62,514 nt of DNA from Burkholderiales bacterium Ga0077543 (GCA_001464055.1 LNET01000047.1:1-62514), one strand, 5' to 3'. Positions 7,332 to 17,566 are shown, counted from the stretch's first letter. Notes: generated by a model from the sequence alone, not told the origin. Numbers and translations are program-made.

Positions 7332-10300
7332 GGCCTCACCTCGATGACTGCATTCGGCAGTTCGCCGAAACTGTCTGGCGCGTACATCGCTTCGACCCGC
7401 GTGGGCGGCAGGCCGAAGCGGCCACTGGCGTTCAGCCGCAGCGTGTATTCGACGACATGCTGGCCGCGTGGCAGCCATTCCCAATAGCCGCGCCAGGTGT
7501 CGGCGCGGCGTTCTTCGAAGGCCAGCCAGGCGCTGCCGCTGCGCTGTTCGCCGCGCGTGGCGATGGCCGAGTCGCGCCCCAGCCCGCTGCCCAGCAGCGT
7601 GGCGCCGGCCGGCACCGGGTCGCTCAGTACCACCCAGGCCATGTCGGCCGCGGCGTTCACCTGCAGGCGCACGCGCAGCACGTCGCCGCGGGTCCAGCTG
7701 CCGGGGGTCTTCTGCTGCACTGGCGTGACGCTGCGCGTGACACGGTAGCCGGCAGACAGCGGCGCCGTCAGCGGCACCGCCGCCAGGGTCTGGGCACTCA
7801 GCCAGGGCCGGCCGCCGCCGCTGTGGCGGGCATTCAGCTCCGCGGCGGCCAGTGGCAGCGGCAGGCTGCTGCCGCCCGGCTGGGCGGCCCAGTCCTGCGT
7901 GGCCGTGGCGCCCGCCAGCGTCAGCACCGTGCTGCCGGTGGTTGCGCTGGCCTCGAAGCGCCTGCTGAAGTCCTCCACGGCCAGGCTGCCCCAGACGTTG
8001 GCCGTGGTCGTGCGCCAGGCGCCGCGCTGCTGGCGTGCCAGCAGGCCGGTCAGCAGGCGCGGCACCTCGGCCTGCCAGGCGGGGGTCTGCATCGCCACCA
8101 GCAGCAGCCGCGCGGCATTGGCGTCGGCGCCTTCCATCAGCCACCACCAGTCGTCCTGGGCCTCGGTGCTGAAGGCCAGGGTGCTGCCGCCTTCGACGAG
8201 CCGGCTGCGCAGCTGGCGCTGCACCTCGTCGAGCCGGGTGTTGCGCTCGGGCGCGCCTTCCACGCGCTGCAGCACCTGCCAGGCGTCGAGCAGCGCACTG
8301 GTGGGCCAGGCGCCCATGGCCGCCGGCGTGAAGGCCACCGAGCCCAGCATGCGCGGCACCACGCGGCCATGGCGCGACAGGGCTTCCAGCGCCGCGAGCT
8401 TGCGCACTTCCAGGTCGGCGCGCGGTGCATTGAAGCGGCGCACGACGCGGCCCTCGACGAAGGCCGCCAGTCCGGCCAGCATCGCGTCGCGCTGGCCGTC
8501 GGGCCAGGTCCAGCCGGCCTGGTGGGCAACCGACAGCAGGTAGGCGGTGAGCCTGTCGCTGCCGCGCGGCGCGTCGCCGGGCTGGGGTGGGAAGTAGCCG
8601 GCCAGGCCGTCACTGTCGAGGTAGCCCGCGAGTTCGCTGCCCAGCGCCTGCCAGGCCGCGCCGTCGCGCAGGCCGATGGCGCGCGAGGTCTGCTGCTCCA
8701 GGCAGGTGTAGGGGTAGCCTTCGAAGTAGCGGCGCACGCCGGGCAGGCCAGCGCCCGGGCCGGTGCCGGTCCCCGCCAGGCTGGGTTTCAGCGTCGCCAG
8801 CAGCTGGCTGCGGCCGGGCAGGGCGCCGGCGGGCGCAGCCACGGGCAGGGTCGCCGGCGCAGTGCCGTCCAGCTGCAGCAAGCTGGCCTGCCACACGCGC
8901 TGCGGCACCAGCGGCAGCACGGCCTGCACGATCTTCACGCGGTCGCGCGCGGGCTTGGGCGCACCGCCGGCTTCGCTGGCTTCGGCCGTCCATTCGATGC
9001 GCGTGGCACCTTCGGGCACGGTCACGGTCCAGCGCAGGTCGCGCGCGGCCCCGGCGGGCAGCTGCAGGGTCTGGGCAGGGGGCACGGGCACGGCGCCGGG
9101 CGCGGCATCGCTCTGGCCGGCCAGGCTGACACTGAGGTTCATCGCCCGTTCCGTGGTGTTGCGCAGCGTGAAGGCCGCGTCCACGCGGTCGCCTTCGCGC
9201 GCCAGCGGTGCCAGGCCGGGCAGCAGCTGCAGGTCCTGCGACACCCGCACCTGCGTGCTGCCGCTGCCGAAACGCGCGCCGCCGTCGTCGGCCACGGCCA
9301 CCAGCCTGAAGCGGGTGAGCGAATCGTTCAGCGGCACGTCGATGCGCGCTTCGCCTTTTGCGTCGAGCACGACGCTGCCCTGCCACAGCAGCAGGGTGTC
9401 GAAGAGCTCGCGCGTGGGGTTGCGTCCACCGCCGCCGCCCGGGGGCAGGGCCTTGCGTCCGTAATGGCGCCGGCCGATCAGTTCACCCTGGGCCGTGGCC
9501 GTTTCCACGCCCCAGGGGCGCTGGGCCACCAGCGCGTCCAGCAGGTCCCAGGACCGGTTGGGCATCAGCGCCAGCAGGCCTTCGTCGACGGCGGCGAAGG
9601 CCACCTCGGCACCAGCCAGCGGCTGGCCGCCGTGGCTGACGCGCACCGTGGCCTTCACGGTTTCGCGCACGGCATAGGCCTGGTCGGCGGGGCGGTCGGC
9701 GGCCACCGTCACGTCCAGCCGGTGCGCGGCGCGGCCCACTTCCAGCGTGGCCATGCCGAACTTGAAGCTGGGCTTGGCCAGGTCGACCAATGCGGTAGGC
9801 GCGCGGTAGTCGCGGCCTTCGTGGCGGAAGGCCTGCCACCAGTTTCCGGGTTCGCGCCAGCCCCAGGTGAACAGGCTCCACCAGGGCGCTTCGCGCAGCC
9901 GGCCGCGCAGCACCAGCACGCCGATGTGCACGTTCGGCGCCCAGGCCGCGGGCACCGGAACTTCCACCACCGGGTTGCGCCCGGTGAGCTGCACCACGCG
10001 CGCGTCGATCACGCCTTCGCGTTCCACCGTCACCAGCGCAGTGGCGCTGCGAAAGGGCATGCGCACCTGCAGCCGCGCGGTCTGGCCCGGTTCGACCTGG
10101 CGCGCTTCGGGCAGCACGTCGATGCGGTCGTCGTTGTCCTGGTCGAACCACCATTCACCGGCGCCGCTGATCCACACGCCCGCACCGGCCTGGGCCACGC
10201 GCCCGGCGTCGTCGCGGCTGCTGGCCACCAGTTCCACTTCGCCCGTGGCCTTCGGCTCGACTTCACAGTTCAGCCGGCCCTGGGCGTCGGTCTGGCCTTT

Positions 10301-13210
10301 GCACAGCACGCCCAGTTCACGCGTGCGACGCTGCGTGTCGTAGGCATAGAAGCCGCCGACGATGCGGGTGCGTGTGCTCAGCGATTCGTGCAGCCGGCCG
10401 GCCACTTCCACCGTTCGGCCGGACAGCGGCCTGCCGCGGGTGTCCACCACCAGCGCCGTGAAGCGCGCGCTGCCGGCCGAGCCGGCCCAGGAAGGCGCAC
10501 GCAAGCCCACCAGCACGGCCGCGGGCCACAGCCGCAGGGTCTGGGTGACGGTCTGCACCTCGCCGTTGGGGTCGTCGAAGCCGAGTTCGGCGCTCAGCTC
10601 TGAAGGCCCGCTCAGGGCCGGCAGGCCGGTGACGACGATGCGCGCTGCGCCCTGGGCGTCGGTGCTGGCCTTGAGCTTGTCGGCAACCAGCCTGGCGCCG
10701 TCGGCGCTGTCGTCTTCGTCGTCAGGCCGAGTGGAGGCAGCGGGTCGCGGCGGGTCGAAGCGGAACTCGGGGTGCTGCGCAAAGCTGGGTGGCGCCGGGC
10801 GCAGCAGTGCCGACAGCACCAGCGGCGCACCCGCCATCGGCCCGCCGGCCATGGCATTGAGCTGCGCCGAGAACGCCAGTTCGGCCGGCGCCACGCCGTC
10901 GCCGGCGGGTGCCGTCAGCCGGGCGTCGACCAGCGGCACGCGGAAGGCCTCGACGCGGAAACTGCCGCTGGCCAGGCGCTGGTCGCCTCGCTTCAGGGCG
11001 ACCTCGTAGTTGCCGAGCGCGGCGGTCTTCGGAATCGGCCAGCGGCTTTGCGCCGAGCGGGCGCCGCGCGGCCAGGCCAGCGGCAACGCCGTCTCGGCGC
11101 CGCTGCCCTGGTGGGTGATCAGCAGCGTGTCGGGCAGGGTGTCGGCGGCGGGCAGGGCCAGACCCCGTTCGGTCTCGTCGCGCACGAAGTGCTTCATCGA
11201 CAGCGTCTCGCCGGTGCGCAGCAGGGTACGGTCGAACACCGTGTGGGCCCGGCGGTCGGGCGTGGTGCCCTGGGCCGTGGCGATGCCGAAGCGCCAGGGC
11301 TCGATGCCCTTGTGCCAGCGGCTGAAGACGAAGGCCAGGTCTGCGGCGTCGCCGCTGCCGCTGCGGGCGGTGACGAACAGGCCGTCACGGCTGAGGCACT
11401 GGTCCGCTCGTGCGTCGTCGCTGCCACCGCCGAACTCCTCGTCGAAGCCGCGCTCGATGCGCACCGTGCCGTCGGCGCCAGTGCTGCCGCTCCACAGCAC
11501 CCGGCCGCGGCAGTCGTTCACCGCCACGCGCGCGCCGGCCACGGGTCGGGCGCGGTCCAGCGAAGTCACCCAGGCCAGGCTGCTGCTGCGCCCGCGCTTG
11601 AAGTGCACCGCGATCGGCGTGACCAGGGCGCCGGTGCGCACGAACATCGGCGCGCTGCTGGCCAGCAGCGCCTGGCCGAGGATGCGCGACTCCACTTCCA
11701 CCACGTGGTAGCCGCGGCGCGGCAGGGGCAGCGCCACCACTTCGGTGGCGCGGGTGTCGGCCGGCTGCGGCAGCTGAACGACGGCGACATCGGTTTCCTG
11801 CGCCAGCAGCGAGACCGTGCGCGTGGGCACCTGGCGTTCACGCTGCGTCGTGCGCAGGATGCCGCCGGCACCCTGCACCTGCACGGCCTCGGTCCACTGG
11901 GCCTGGGGCAGGCCGGCGGCCCGGGCGCTGACCTCGCCTTCGTGGAAGCGTTCCACCCGCGCGATCCACTGCAGCAGCGTCGCGTCGGGCGTGCCGGCGT
12001 CGAAGCGGCGCACGCGCACGCTGCCGCCGGTGCTGGCGCCTTGCAGGTCGGCCTGCACCTGGCGCAGCGTCAGCGGCAGCAGCGCCGGTTCACCGGCCTT
12101 CAGCGGTGCTTCCAGGACGCCGAATGGCCCCCCCGCGAACTTCGCCAGCGGCGGCATGCCGCCCGTGGCCACCGCCAGCGGAAAGCTGCCGGCGTTGGAC
12201 AGCATGCGACCGGTCTCGTCCTTCAGGCCGGGCGGCAACTGCAGCTGGAAGCGCGTGTTCTCGGCCAGTGGCGCGGCGAACTGCACGCTTTCGAGCGCCC
12301 CTTCACCGGCCTCCGAAGGCGGCATGGGCGCAATGGCCGCACCGCCAGCCGCTTGCAGCCGTGCCGCCAAGGCCAGCGAACGAGGAACGGGCGCGTTGAA
12401 ACGCAGCGTCATCGGCCGCAATGGCAGGCAGGGCGACTGCGCGTTTTCGCGTTCGCAGCTGAATTCGGCGGTGAAGCGCTTGCGCACGGTCCATTCGAAA
12501 CGCTGGGCGTCCTTCACATTGCCGGCCGGGCCCCACACCAGGCGCACCGGGGTGGCGGCGGGAAAAGGCCGCTGGCAGGCCAGCAGCAACCACTGGCCTG
12601 GCGGCACACCCCGCCCGCTGGCGCGCAGCACGGCGTCGCGTTCGGCGCCGGTGGTCACGCGCACGGGGATGCGTTCTCCCAGGCCGTCGACCTCACACCA
12701 GGCGCGCCTGGTTGCACCCGCCGCATCGGCCGGCCCGTTGAAGCGCAGCAGGAACTGCTGCTCTTCCTCGATCTCGGCGCCTGCATAGGGCTGCACCGCC
12801 ACCACACGGGGCGCGCCGGTGGCAAAGCGCCAGCTCGTGGGACCCTGGAGCGGGCCGCTCAGCGGCACGAAGCCCGGGGCGATGGCGAGCGTGCAGCGGG
12901 TCGAGGCCGGCAACGGCTCGTTGAAGTCGAACAGCCAGCGTTGCGCGTCGGCCCAGCGGCCGCTGCCGGCGGGTGTGCCGCCTGTTGTGCCGCCTTCGCA
13001 GCTGAGCACGGCGGGTGCCGGTGTGCGCGGGTCGCCGGCGGCGATCACGGGGCTGTCGAAGCGCAGCACCAGCTGGCGAACCTCGCCCACTTCGCCCTGG
13101 GGTGCCATGGTGGCCACGCTGGCACCCCAGGCGGGCGCCGCCACCAGCGTCCAGGCCAGGACGGCCGCCTGAACAACGCGTCTGCTCCTGACTGCCCGCT
13201 GCCTTGCCAT
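7328..13210 (-). CDS. Bacterial alpha-2-macroglobulin (thioester type)
   Basis: 1960-residue periplasmic protease-trapping protein. An ATG at 13210 lies about 7 bases after AAGGAAA, so it is preferred over TTG at 13213. The signal peptide ends near APAWGA with no lipobox Cys, so the protein looks soluble, unlike the lipoprotein form in E. coli. The thioester motif CLEQ is intact (Cys about residue 1503, in YPYTCLEQQTSRA). It is followed by the alpha-helical thioester domain and a C-terminal receptor-like domain. MG2-type domains fill the first 1200 residues. It is longer than E. coli ECAM (about 1650). Co-translated with PBP1C, which is thought to repair peptidoglycan when attacking proteases breach the envelope. 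Confidence 0.94.
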   Translation of the reverse strand: MARQRAVRSRRVVQAAVLAWTLVAAPAWGASVATMAPQGEVGEVRQLVLRFDSPVIAAGDPRTPAPAVLSCEGGTTGGTPAGSGRWADAQRWLFDFNEPLPASTRCTLAIAPGFVPLSGPLQGPTSWRFATGAPRVVAVQPYAGAEIEEEQQFLLRFNGPADAAGATRRAWCEVDGLGERIPVRVTTGAERDAVLRASGRGVPPGQWLLLACQRPFPAATPVRLVWGPAGNVKDAQRFEWTVRKRFTAEFSCERENAQSPCLPLRPMTLRFNAPVPRSLALAARLQAAGGAAIAPMPPSEAGEGALESVQFAAPLAENTRFQLQLPPGLKDETGRMLSNAGSFPLAVATGGMPPLAKFAGGPFGVLEAPLKAGEPALLPLTLRQVQADLQGASTGGSVRVRRFDAGTPDATLLQWIARVERFHEGEVSARAAGLPQAQWTEAVQVQGAGGILRTTQRERQVPTRTVSLLAQETDVAVVQLPQPADTRATEVVALPLPRRGYHVVEVESRILGQALLASSAPMFVRTGALVTPIAVHFKRGRSSSLAWVTSLDRARPVAGARVAVNDCRGRVLWSGSTGADGTVRIERGFDEEFGGGSDDARADQCLSRDGLFVTARSGSGDAADLAFVFSRWHKGIEPWRFGIATAQGTTPDRRAHTVFDRTLLRTGETLSMKHFVRDETERGLALPAADTLPDTLLITHQGSGAETALPLAWPRGARSAQSRWPIPKTAALGNYEVALKRGDQRLASGSFRVEAFRVPLVDARLTAPAGDGVAPAELAFSAQLNAMAGGPMAGAPLVLSALLRPAPPSFAQHPEFRFDPPRPAASTRPDDEDDSADGARLVADKLKASTDAQGAARIVVTGLPALSGPSELSAELGFDDPNGEVQTVTQTLRLWPAAVLVGLRAPSWAGSAGSARFTALVVDTRGRPLSGRTVEVAGRLHESLSTRTRIVGGFYAYDTQRRTRELGVLCKGQTDAQGRLNCEVEPKATGEVELVASSRDDAGRVAQAGAGVWISGAGEWWFDQDNDDRIDVLPEARQVEPGQTARLQVRMPFRSATALVTVEREGVIDARVVQLTGRNPVVEVPVPAAWAPNVHIGVLVLRGRLREAPWWSLFTWGWREPGNWWQAFRHEGRDYRAPTALVDLAKPSFKFGMATLEVGRAAHRLDVTVAADRPADQAYAVRETVKATVRVSHGGQPLAGAEVAFAAVDEGLLALMPNRSWDLLDALVAQRPWGVETATAQGELIGRRHYGRKALPPGGGGGRNPTRELFDTLLLWQGSVVLDAKGEARIDVPLNDSLTRFRLVAVADDGGARFGSGSTQVRVSQDLQLLPGLAPLAREGDRVDAAFTLRNTTERAMNLSVSLAGQSDAAPGAVPVPPAQTLQLPAGAARDLRWTVTVPEGATRIEWTAEASEAGGAPKPARDRVKIVQAVLPLVPQRVWQASLLQLDGTAPATLPVAAPAGALPGRSQLLATLKPSLAGTGTGPGAGLPGVRRYFEGYPYTCLEQQTSRAIGLRDGAAWQALGSELAGYLDSDGLAGYFPPQPGDAPRGSDRLTAYLLSVAHQAGWTWPDGQRDAMLAGLAAFVEGRVVRRFNAPRADLEVRKLAALEALSRHGRVVPRMLGSVAFTPAAMGAWPTSALLDAWQVLQRVEGAPERNTRLDEVQRQLRSRLVEGGSTLAFSTEAQDDWWWLMEGADANAARLLLVAMQTPAWQAEVPRLLTGLLARQQRGAWRTTTANVWGSLAVEDFSRRFEASATTGSTVLTLAGATATQDWAAQPGGSSLPLPLAAAELNARHSGGGRPWLSAQTLAAVPLTAPLSAGYRVTRSVTPVQQKTPGSWTRGDVLRVRLQVNAAADMAWVVLSDPVPAGATLLGSGLGRDSAIATRGEQRSGSAWLAFEERRADTWRGYWEWLPRGQHVVEYTLRLNASGRFGLPPTRVEAMYAPDSFGELPNAVIEVRP

Positions 13211-13335
13211 CAATTTCCTTTCGACGCCACCTGCTCGCGCAGGCCCATTCTGGCCCCTGCATGGCCATGACGGCGGATGAGCCCTGCGGCGGCGGATAGA
13301 CTCTCGGCCTCCTTGTCAGCGATCACGTCCGGGCC

Positions 13336-14430
13336 ATGTCCAATCCCACTGAAGCCGTCCTGCTCGAAGCATTGAAGGCCGTTGTCGACCCCAACACCGG
13401 CCGTGACTTCGTCACCGGCAAGCAGCTGAAGAACCTGCGCATCGACGGCGGCGACATCGCCTTCGACGTCGAGCTGGGCTACCCCGGCAAGACCCAGATG
13501 CCCGTGCTGCGCAAGGCCTTGATTGCCGCGGCGCGCACCCTGCCCGGGGTGGCCAACGTCAGTGTGAACATCACCAGCAAGATCGTCGCGCACGCCGTGC
13601 AGCGCGGTGTGCAGCTGCTGCCGGGGGTGAAGAACGTCATTGCCGTGGCCTCGGGCAAGGGCGGCGTGGGCAAGAGCACCACCACCGCCAACCTGGCGCT
13701 GGCGCTGGCCGCCGAGGGCGCCAGCGTGGGCATCCTGGACGCCGACATCTATGGCCCCAGCCAGCCCATGATGATGGGCATCAGCGGCCGCCCTGAGAGC
13801 AGCGACGGCAAGAGCATGGAGCCGCTGGAAAACTACGGCGTGCAGGTCATCAGCATCGGCTTCCTGGTCGACGCCGACCAGGCCATGATCTGGCGCGGAC
13901 CGATGGCCACCCAGGCGCTGGAGCAGTTGCTGCGCCAGACCAACTGGCGCGAACTGGACTACCTGCTGATCGACATGCCCCCGGGCACTGGCGACATCGC
14001 GCTCACGCTCAGCCAGCGCGTGCCGCTGACCGGCGCCATCATCGTGACCACGCCGCAGGACATTGCCCTGCTGGACGTGCAGCGCGGCGTGGAGATGTTC
14101 AAGAAGGTCGGCGTGCCCATCCTGGGCATCGTCGAGAACATGGCGGTCTACTGCTGCCCGAACTGCGGCCACACCGAACACATCTTCGGCGAGGGCGGCG
14201 GCCAGCGCATGGCCGAGAAATACGACGTCGACACCCTGGGCAGCCTGCCGCTGACGCTGACCATCCGCGAACAGGCCGACGCCGGCCGCCCCACCGTCGT
14301 GGCCGACCCCGACGGCAGCGTCGCCGCCACCTACCGCGAGATCGCGCGCCGCGCGGCGGTGAAGATCGCGCAGAAGGCCAAGGACTTCAGCGCGAAGTTC
14401 CCGACGATCCAGGTGTCCAAGGGGACCTGA
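13336..14430 (+). CDS. apbC: Mrp/ApbC/NBP35-family Fe-S cluster carrier ATPase
   Basis: 364-residue cytoplasmic P-loop protein that holds and delivers Fe-S clusters. An N-terminal MIP18/DUF59 domain (about residues 5-80) precedes a deviant Walker A SGKGGVGKST (residues 106-115), a switch region DADIYGPSQP, and Walker B-like LLIDMPPGTGD. The bridging cluster-binding motif is CCPNC (about residues 273-277). Length and domain order match the MIP18-fused Mrp proteins. It is monocistronic and divergent from the alpha-2-macroglobulin gene. It could supply clusters to the formate dehydrogenases elsewhere in the window, but nothing here links them directly. Confidence 0.95.
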   Translation: MSNPTEAVLLEALKAVVDPNTGRDFVTGKQLKNLRIDGGDIAFDVELGYPGKTQMPVLRKALIAAARTLPGVANVSVNITSKIVAHAVQRGVQLLPGVKNVIAVASGKGGVGKSTTTANLALALAAEGASVGILDADIYGPSQPMMMGISGRPESSDGKSMEPLENYGVQVISIGFLVDADQAMIWRGPMATQALEQLLRQTNWRELDYLLIDMPPGTGDIALTLSQRVPLTGAIIVTTPQDIALLDVQRGVEMFKKVGVPILGIVENMAVYCCPNCGHTEHIFGEGGGQRMAEKYDVDTLGSLPLTLTIREQADAGRPTVVADPDGSVAATYREIARRAAVKIAQKAKDFSAKFPTIQVSKGT

Positions 14431-14513
14431 ACCCGCGCAGCCTGCGTCGGCAGGCGCCCGGCTCAGCCGAGCAGCGGTGTGTCTGTGCAATCTGGCCGCT
14501 CGCCGCCCATCGG

Positions 14514-15761
14514 TCAGGCCTGTGCCAGCCATTCGCCGCCGCTACCGATGGCGTCGATGCGGGACAGGTCCAGCCCACGCCATAGGAAGCGTACCGCCAG
14601 CACCTCGCGCGGCATGAGGCTTCGGTCCAGGCGCCAGCCTTCCGGTGTGCGTTGCAGCCCTGGCGAGTCGCCGACGCTGACCTGCACCTGGCAGGACAGT
14701 GCCTCGTCCATCGTCACGCTCAGCCCGTGAACGGGGGCGTACCAGACCAGGATGTCGCGATCGGCGAGGTTGAAGATCACTTCTTCCAGCCACTCGATGA
14801 CCGGAGCCTGGGCATCCACATCGGCGCCGCCCACCACCAGCAGACGGCGCAAGGCGGGGTCTAGGTCCGGTGACGGCTCTATCCTGAAGACGCCCTGCTC
14901 GGGCAGCAGCCGCTTAACGAGCGGGATCTCGTGCAGCGGCTCTCCAGGCCGAGTCTGGCCGACGCGCAAGCGCCAGTGGCGTACCTGATTCCATTGCGAG
15001 CATTCGTAGACCTTGGCCGGGGCGAGCTGGGTCGGGAAGGCCTGCAGGCGCAAGGGCCGCCAGCGTGTCGTGCGCAGCAGGTGCAGCCTGCGCACCCCGA
15101 GTGCATCGACGTCCACGCGTCCAAAAGCGTAGTGCACGTGGGCCTCGGCCGCCAGAGTGGCATAAGCCGCCGTCTCCTCGGCACGCGCGCGCAGGGCTTC
15201 GTACACCGTTCGCGGCAAGTCGTGCTCGACCACGCCAATCGCGCGCTCCAGGCGGCGTACCGTTCGCAGCCGCTCGGACTCGACGCCACCGATGTCCTGC
15301 AGGCCCAGCCGCGGCTGGGCCAGCACGACGCGAAAGAAGTGAAGCGCAGCGACCCCGATGCGCAGGTCGACAGGCTTGCCGCGCCGGACCTTGTCAAGCA
15401 GCTTGGGCGCCGAGCTGCCTTCGCGGGCCTGGGCACGGCCGCTGGCCAGCAGCCCAGGCAGGTCGGCCACGTCGCCAAACTCGTCGAGCGCCAGCCCGCC
15501 TGCCGGACGAGCCGCGTCGCAGAAGCTCTTCAGCAGTGACAGCATGTGCTCGCGCACCATCTGTGCACCAGTTGCACTGCGCTGTACGTCGGGCCGATGT
15601 GGAACTTCGGTCCAGCGTCCTGGCAGGTCCTCTGCCACCCGTGCAAGCTCTGCTGCGATTGCTTTTTCAAGCAGGGCCTCGAAGCGCGCGGCGTCGAATT
15701 CGACCGTCTTGCGCGTGCGCAGGCGCGTCTGCGTTGGCCTGGACAACGTGATCTCCCCCAT
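14514..15761 (-). CDS. Hypothetical protein, 415 residues
   Basis: I do not recognise this protein. It has no signal peptide or membrane segment, so it should be cytoplasmic. It is Leu/Arg-rich with mixed helix and strand. The N-terminal 60 residues look helical (FDAARFEALLEKAIAAELARVAEDL), and a segment DEFGDVADLPGLLASGR follows near residue 95. The C-terminal half has several hydrophobic strands (RDILVWYAPVHGLSVTMDE, EVLAVRFLWRGLDLSRIDA). Codon use matches its neighbours and the frame is long and clean, so the gene is probably real. It is transcribed alone, divergent from the RCC1-repeat gene. Confidence 0.7.
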   Translation of the reverse strand: MGEITLSRPTQTRLRTRKTVEFDAARFEALLEKAIAAELARVAEDLPGRWTEVPHRPDVQRSATGAQMVREHMLSLLKSFCDAARPAGGLALDEFGDVADLPGLLASGRAQAREGSSAPKLLDKVRRGKPVDLRIGVAALHFFRVVLAQPRLGLQDIGGVESERLRTVRRLERAIGVVEHDLPRTVYEALRARAEETAAYATLAAEAHVHYAFGRVDVDALGVRRLHLLRTTRWRPLRLQAFPTQLAPAKVYECSQWNQVRHWRLRVGQTRPGEPLHEIPLVKRLLPEQGVFRIEPSPDLDPALRRLLVVGGADVDAQAPVIEWLEEVIFNLADRDILVWYAPVHGLSVTMDEALSCQVQVSVGDSPGLQRTPEGWRLDRSLMPREVLAVRFLWRGLDLSRIDAIGSGGEWLAQA

Positions 15762-15874
15762 GGGCCCGCCCGGCCGGATAAGGGCGGTAAGTGGAGATGA
15801 TGCCAGCGGTTTTGCTTGGCAACATGACGCCGCTTTCCGTCTACCACCACGCGCACCGCGCAGGACCCCACGCG

Positions 15875-17566
15875 ATGATCATCAGTCCCCACCGCCAACC
15901 TGTGCTGTCGACCGTGCATGAGCTGCATGCGCCGGCGTCGGCTCGGTCCCGGCCAATCCAGGCCAGATTGCCGGCGCTGCGCCGCGCCTCGGTCGCACTG
16001 GCCGCGGGGGCTGCAGCCCTGCTCGCGGCTTGTGGTGGCGGTGGCGATGACGACGGCAGCCGCAGTGCCGCGGCCGCCTTTGCCGACGCGGCCCGCATGG
16101 CCCAGCCGGAGGCCACTTCCGACCGCCGCCAGCGACTGTCCAATGATGCCGCCAGCGTCAACGCCGAAGTCCTGCTGCGTTGGGCCGAGTTCAAGTTCCC
16201 CGATCTCTTTCCGGCCAGTGCGGCCAGCATCTACCCGTCGATTGCCTATGGCGGACAAACCTATTACGCGCGTGAGTACCGCGGCGCCTGGGGCAGCCGC
16301 TATCTGGGCGTCACCACCACGGGCGAAGTTCATGGCCTGGGCGACTGGACCAACAACGCGTTGCAGCGCTACGGCGTCATCGGCGACTGGACGGCACAGG
16401 TGTTGGCCGACCGGTGCGCCTTCGAGCCGGCGGCCTGTGCGGCGGCGGGTGTGGCGCAGCCAAAGGTGGTGGTGGCAGGGCGGACTGCTGCCTTCGGCCT
16501 GCAACGCAATGGCGCCGTGGTCGGCTGGGGACCAGCCGGGATCGGGCTCGGACGGCAGGCCCTGATCACCGGCACATCGGTTCGGCCCGTCACACTGCCC
16601 GTGCCGGTGGTTGACATTTCTGGGTACGAGACGCACTTCGAAGTGGCAGGCATCCCGGGCGGTCGCACCCTGGCCGTGGGCAACGATGGTCTTCTTTATG
16701 GCTGGGGCAATTCACCGGGTGGCCAACTCGGCAACCGGCCGCCAGGCAGCATCGTCGCCACACCCACCCGCATCGATGGGGTGGACGACATCGCCGCAGC
16801 ACTGGCCATCGACACGCATTCCCTGCTGTTGAGGAAGGACGGTTCGCTCTGGGTCTGGCCTGGGTCGACCACGCCACCGAACGGGCCTGGGGTGGCTTTT
16901 CGGTACGCGCCTGGCCAAAGCACGCAACCGGGGCCGTTGGCCCGCATCCTGCCGAGCAAAGGTCCGGTGGTGTTCCCGGGCCCGGCGGTGGCGCTGGCGC
17001 TGTTGCGCGATGGCCGGGCTGCACGAGTCCAGATCGACCTGGGGACTGCCGGAGGAAGCATCGTCACTGCGCCCGCCGTCACGCCCATCGATGGCTGGAC
17101 GGGACTGTCGGACTTCGACTGCTCCAGTTCTCATTGCGTTGGCGTCAAGGCCGACGGCACCGTGATTGCCGCGGGTTCCAACGATCGTGGTCAACTCGGG
17201 CAGGGAAACACGCGCGCCGTTGCCGGCAATGCCGTCGTCACAGTGCCAGGGCTGGCGCGCATCGTCGATGTCGCGGTCTTCGACACCACCTCCTTTGCCG
17301 TGGACGCCGACGGCAGGCTCTGGGCCTGGGGCGACCGCCAGTACTCTGCCTTGGGGCCAGGCGCCGACGTCATCGCGACCTCGCCAGCGCAGGTTCCGGG
17401 TCTCTCCTCCGTCACACGCATCGACACCAATGGCGCGATCACGGCCGTGACCCGTAGCGGGCAGGTGTTTTCCTGGTCGGTCAACCTGGATGCCTTCATC
17501 GGCAGCGATGCTGGCGTGCGGGTGGCGACGCCGGTGCAGGCGCGGGGCGTTGTGCTGGCAAACTAA
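15875..17566 (+). CDS. RCC1-repeat beta-propeller lipoprotein
   Basis: About 563 residues. A hydrophobic run ends in the lipobox LLAAC followed by GGGGDDD, so the mature protein should be lipid-anchored. The ATG at 15875 puts the Cys at residue 53; a TTG at 15968 would give a more standard 21-residue signal, so the start is uncertain. Next comes a domain LLRWAEFKFPDLFPA...YYAREYRGAWGSRYLGV, seen in other Burkholderiales surface proteins. Repeated blades then carry RCC1 signatures such as LYGWGNSPGGQLGN, AAGSNDRGQLGQGNT and LWAWGDRQYSALG. RCC1 propellers mediate protein contacts; the role of this one is unknown. It is convergent with a BTAD/AAA+ regulator, a pairing repeated at 30451-35535. 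Confidence 0.78.
   Translation: MIISPHRQPVLSTVHELHAPASARSRPIQARLPALRRASVALAAGAAALLAACGGGGDDDGSRSAAAAFADAARMAQPEATSDRRQRLSNDAASVNAEVLLRWAEFKFPDLFPASAASIYPSIAYGGQTYYAREYRGAWGSRYLGVTTTGEVHGLGDWTNNALQRYGVIGDWTAQVLADRCAFEPAACAAAGVAQPKVVVAGRTAAFGLQRNGAVVGWGPAGIGLGRQALITGTSVRPVTLPVPVVDISGYETHFEVAGIPGGRTLAVGNDGLLYGWGNSPGGQLGNRPPGSIVATPTRIDGVDDIAAALAIDTHSLLLRKDGSLWVWPGSTTPPNGPGVAFRYAPGQSTQPGPLARILPSKGPVVFPGPAVALALLRDGRAARVQIDLGTAGGSIVTAPAVTPIDGWTGLSDFDCSSSHCVGVKADGTVIAAGSNDRGQLGQGNTRAVAGNAVVTVPGLARIVDVAVFDTTSFAVDADGRLWAWGDRQYSALGPGADVIATSPAQVPGLSSVTRIDTNGAITAVTRSGQVFSWSVNLDAFIGSDAGVRVATPVQARGVVLAN

Noticed and set aside
7253..10603. 1116-codon plus-strand frame
   Set aside because: It is the antisense shadow of the alpha-2-macroglobulin gene; the product is Gly/His/Arg-rich without motifs, while the minus strand carries the thioester and MG2 domains.
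10772..13270. 832-codon plus-strand frame
   Set aside because: Also antisense to alpha-2-macroglobulin; low-complexity composition typical of GC-rich shadows.
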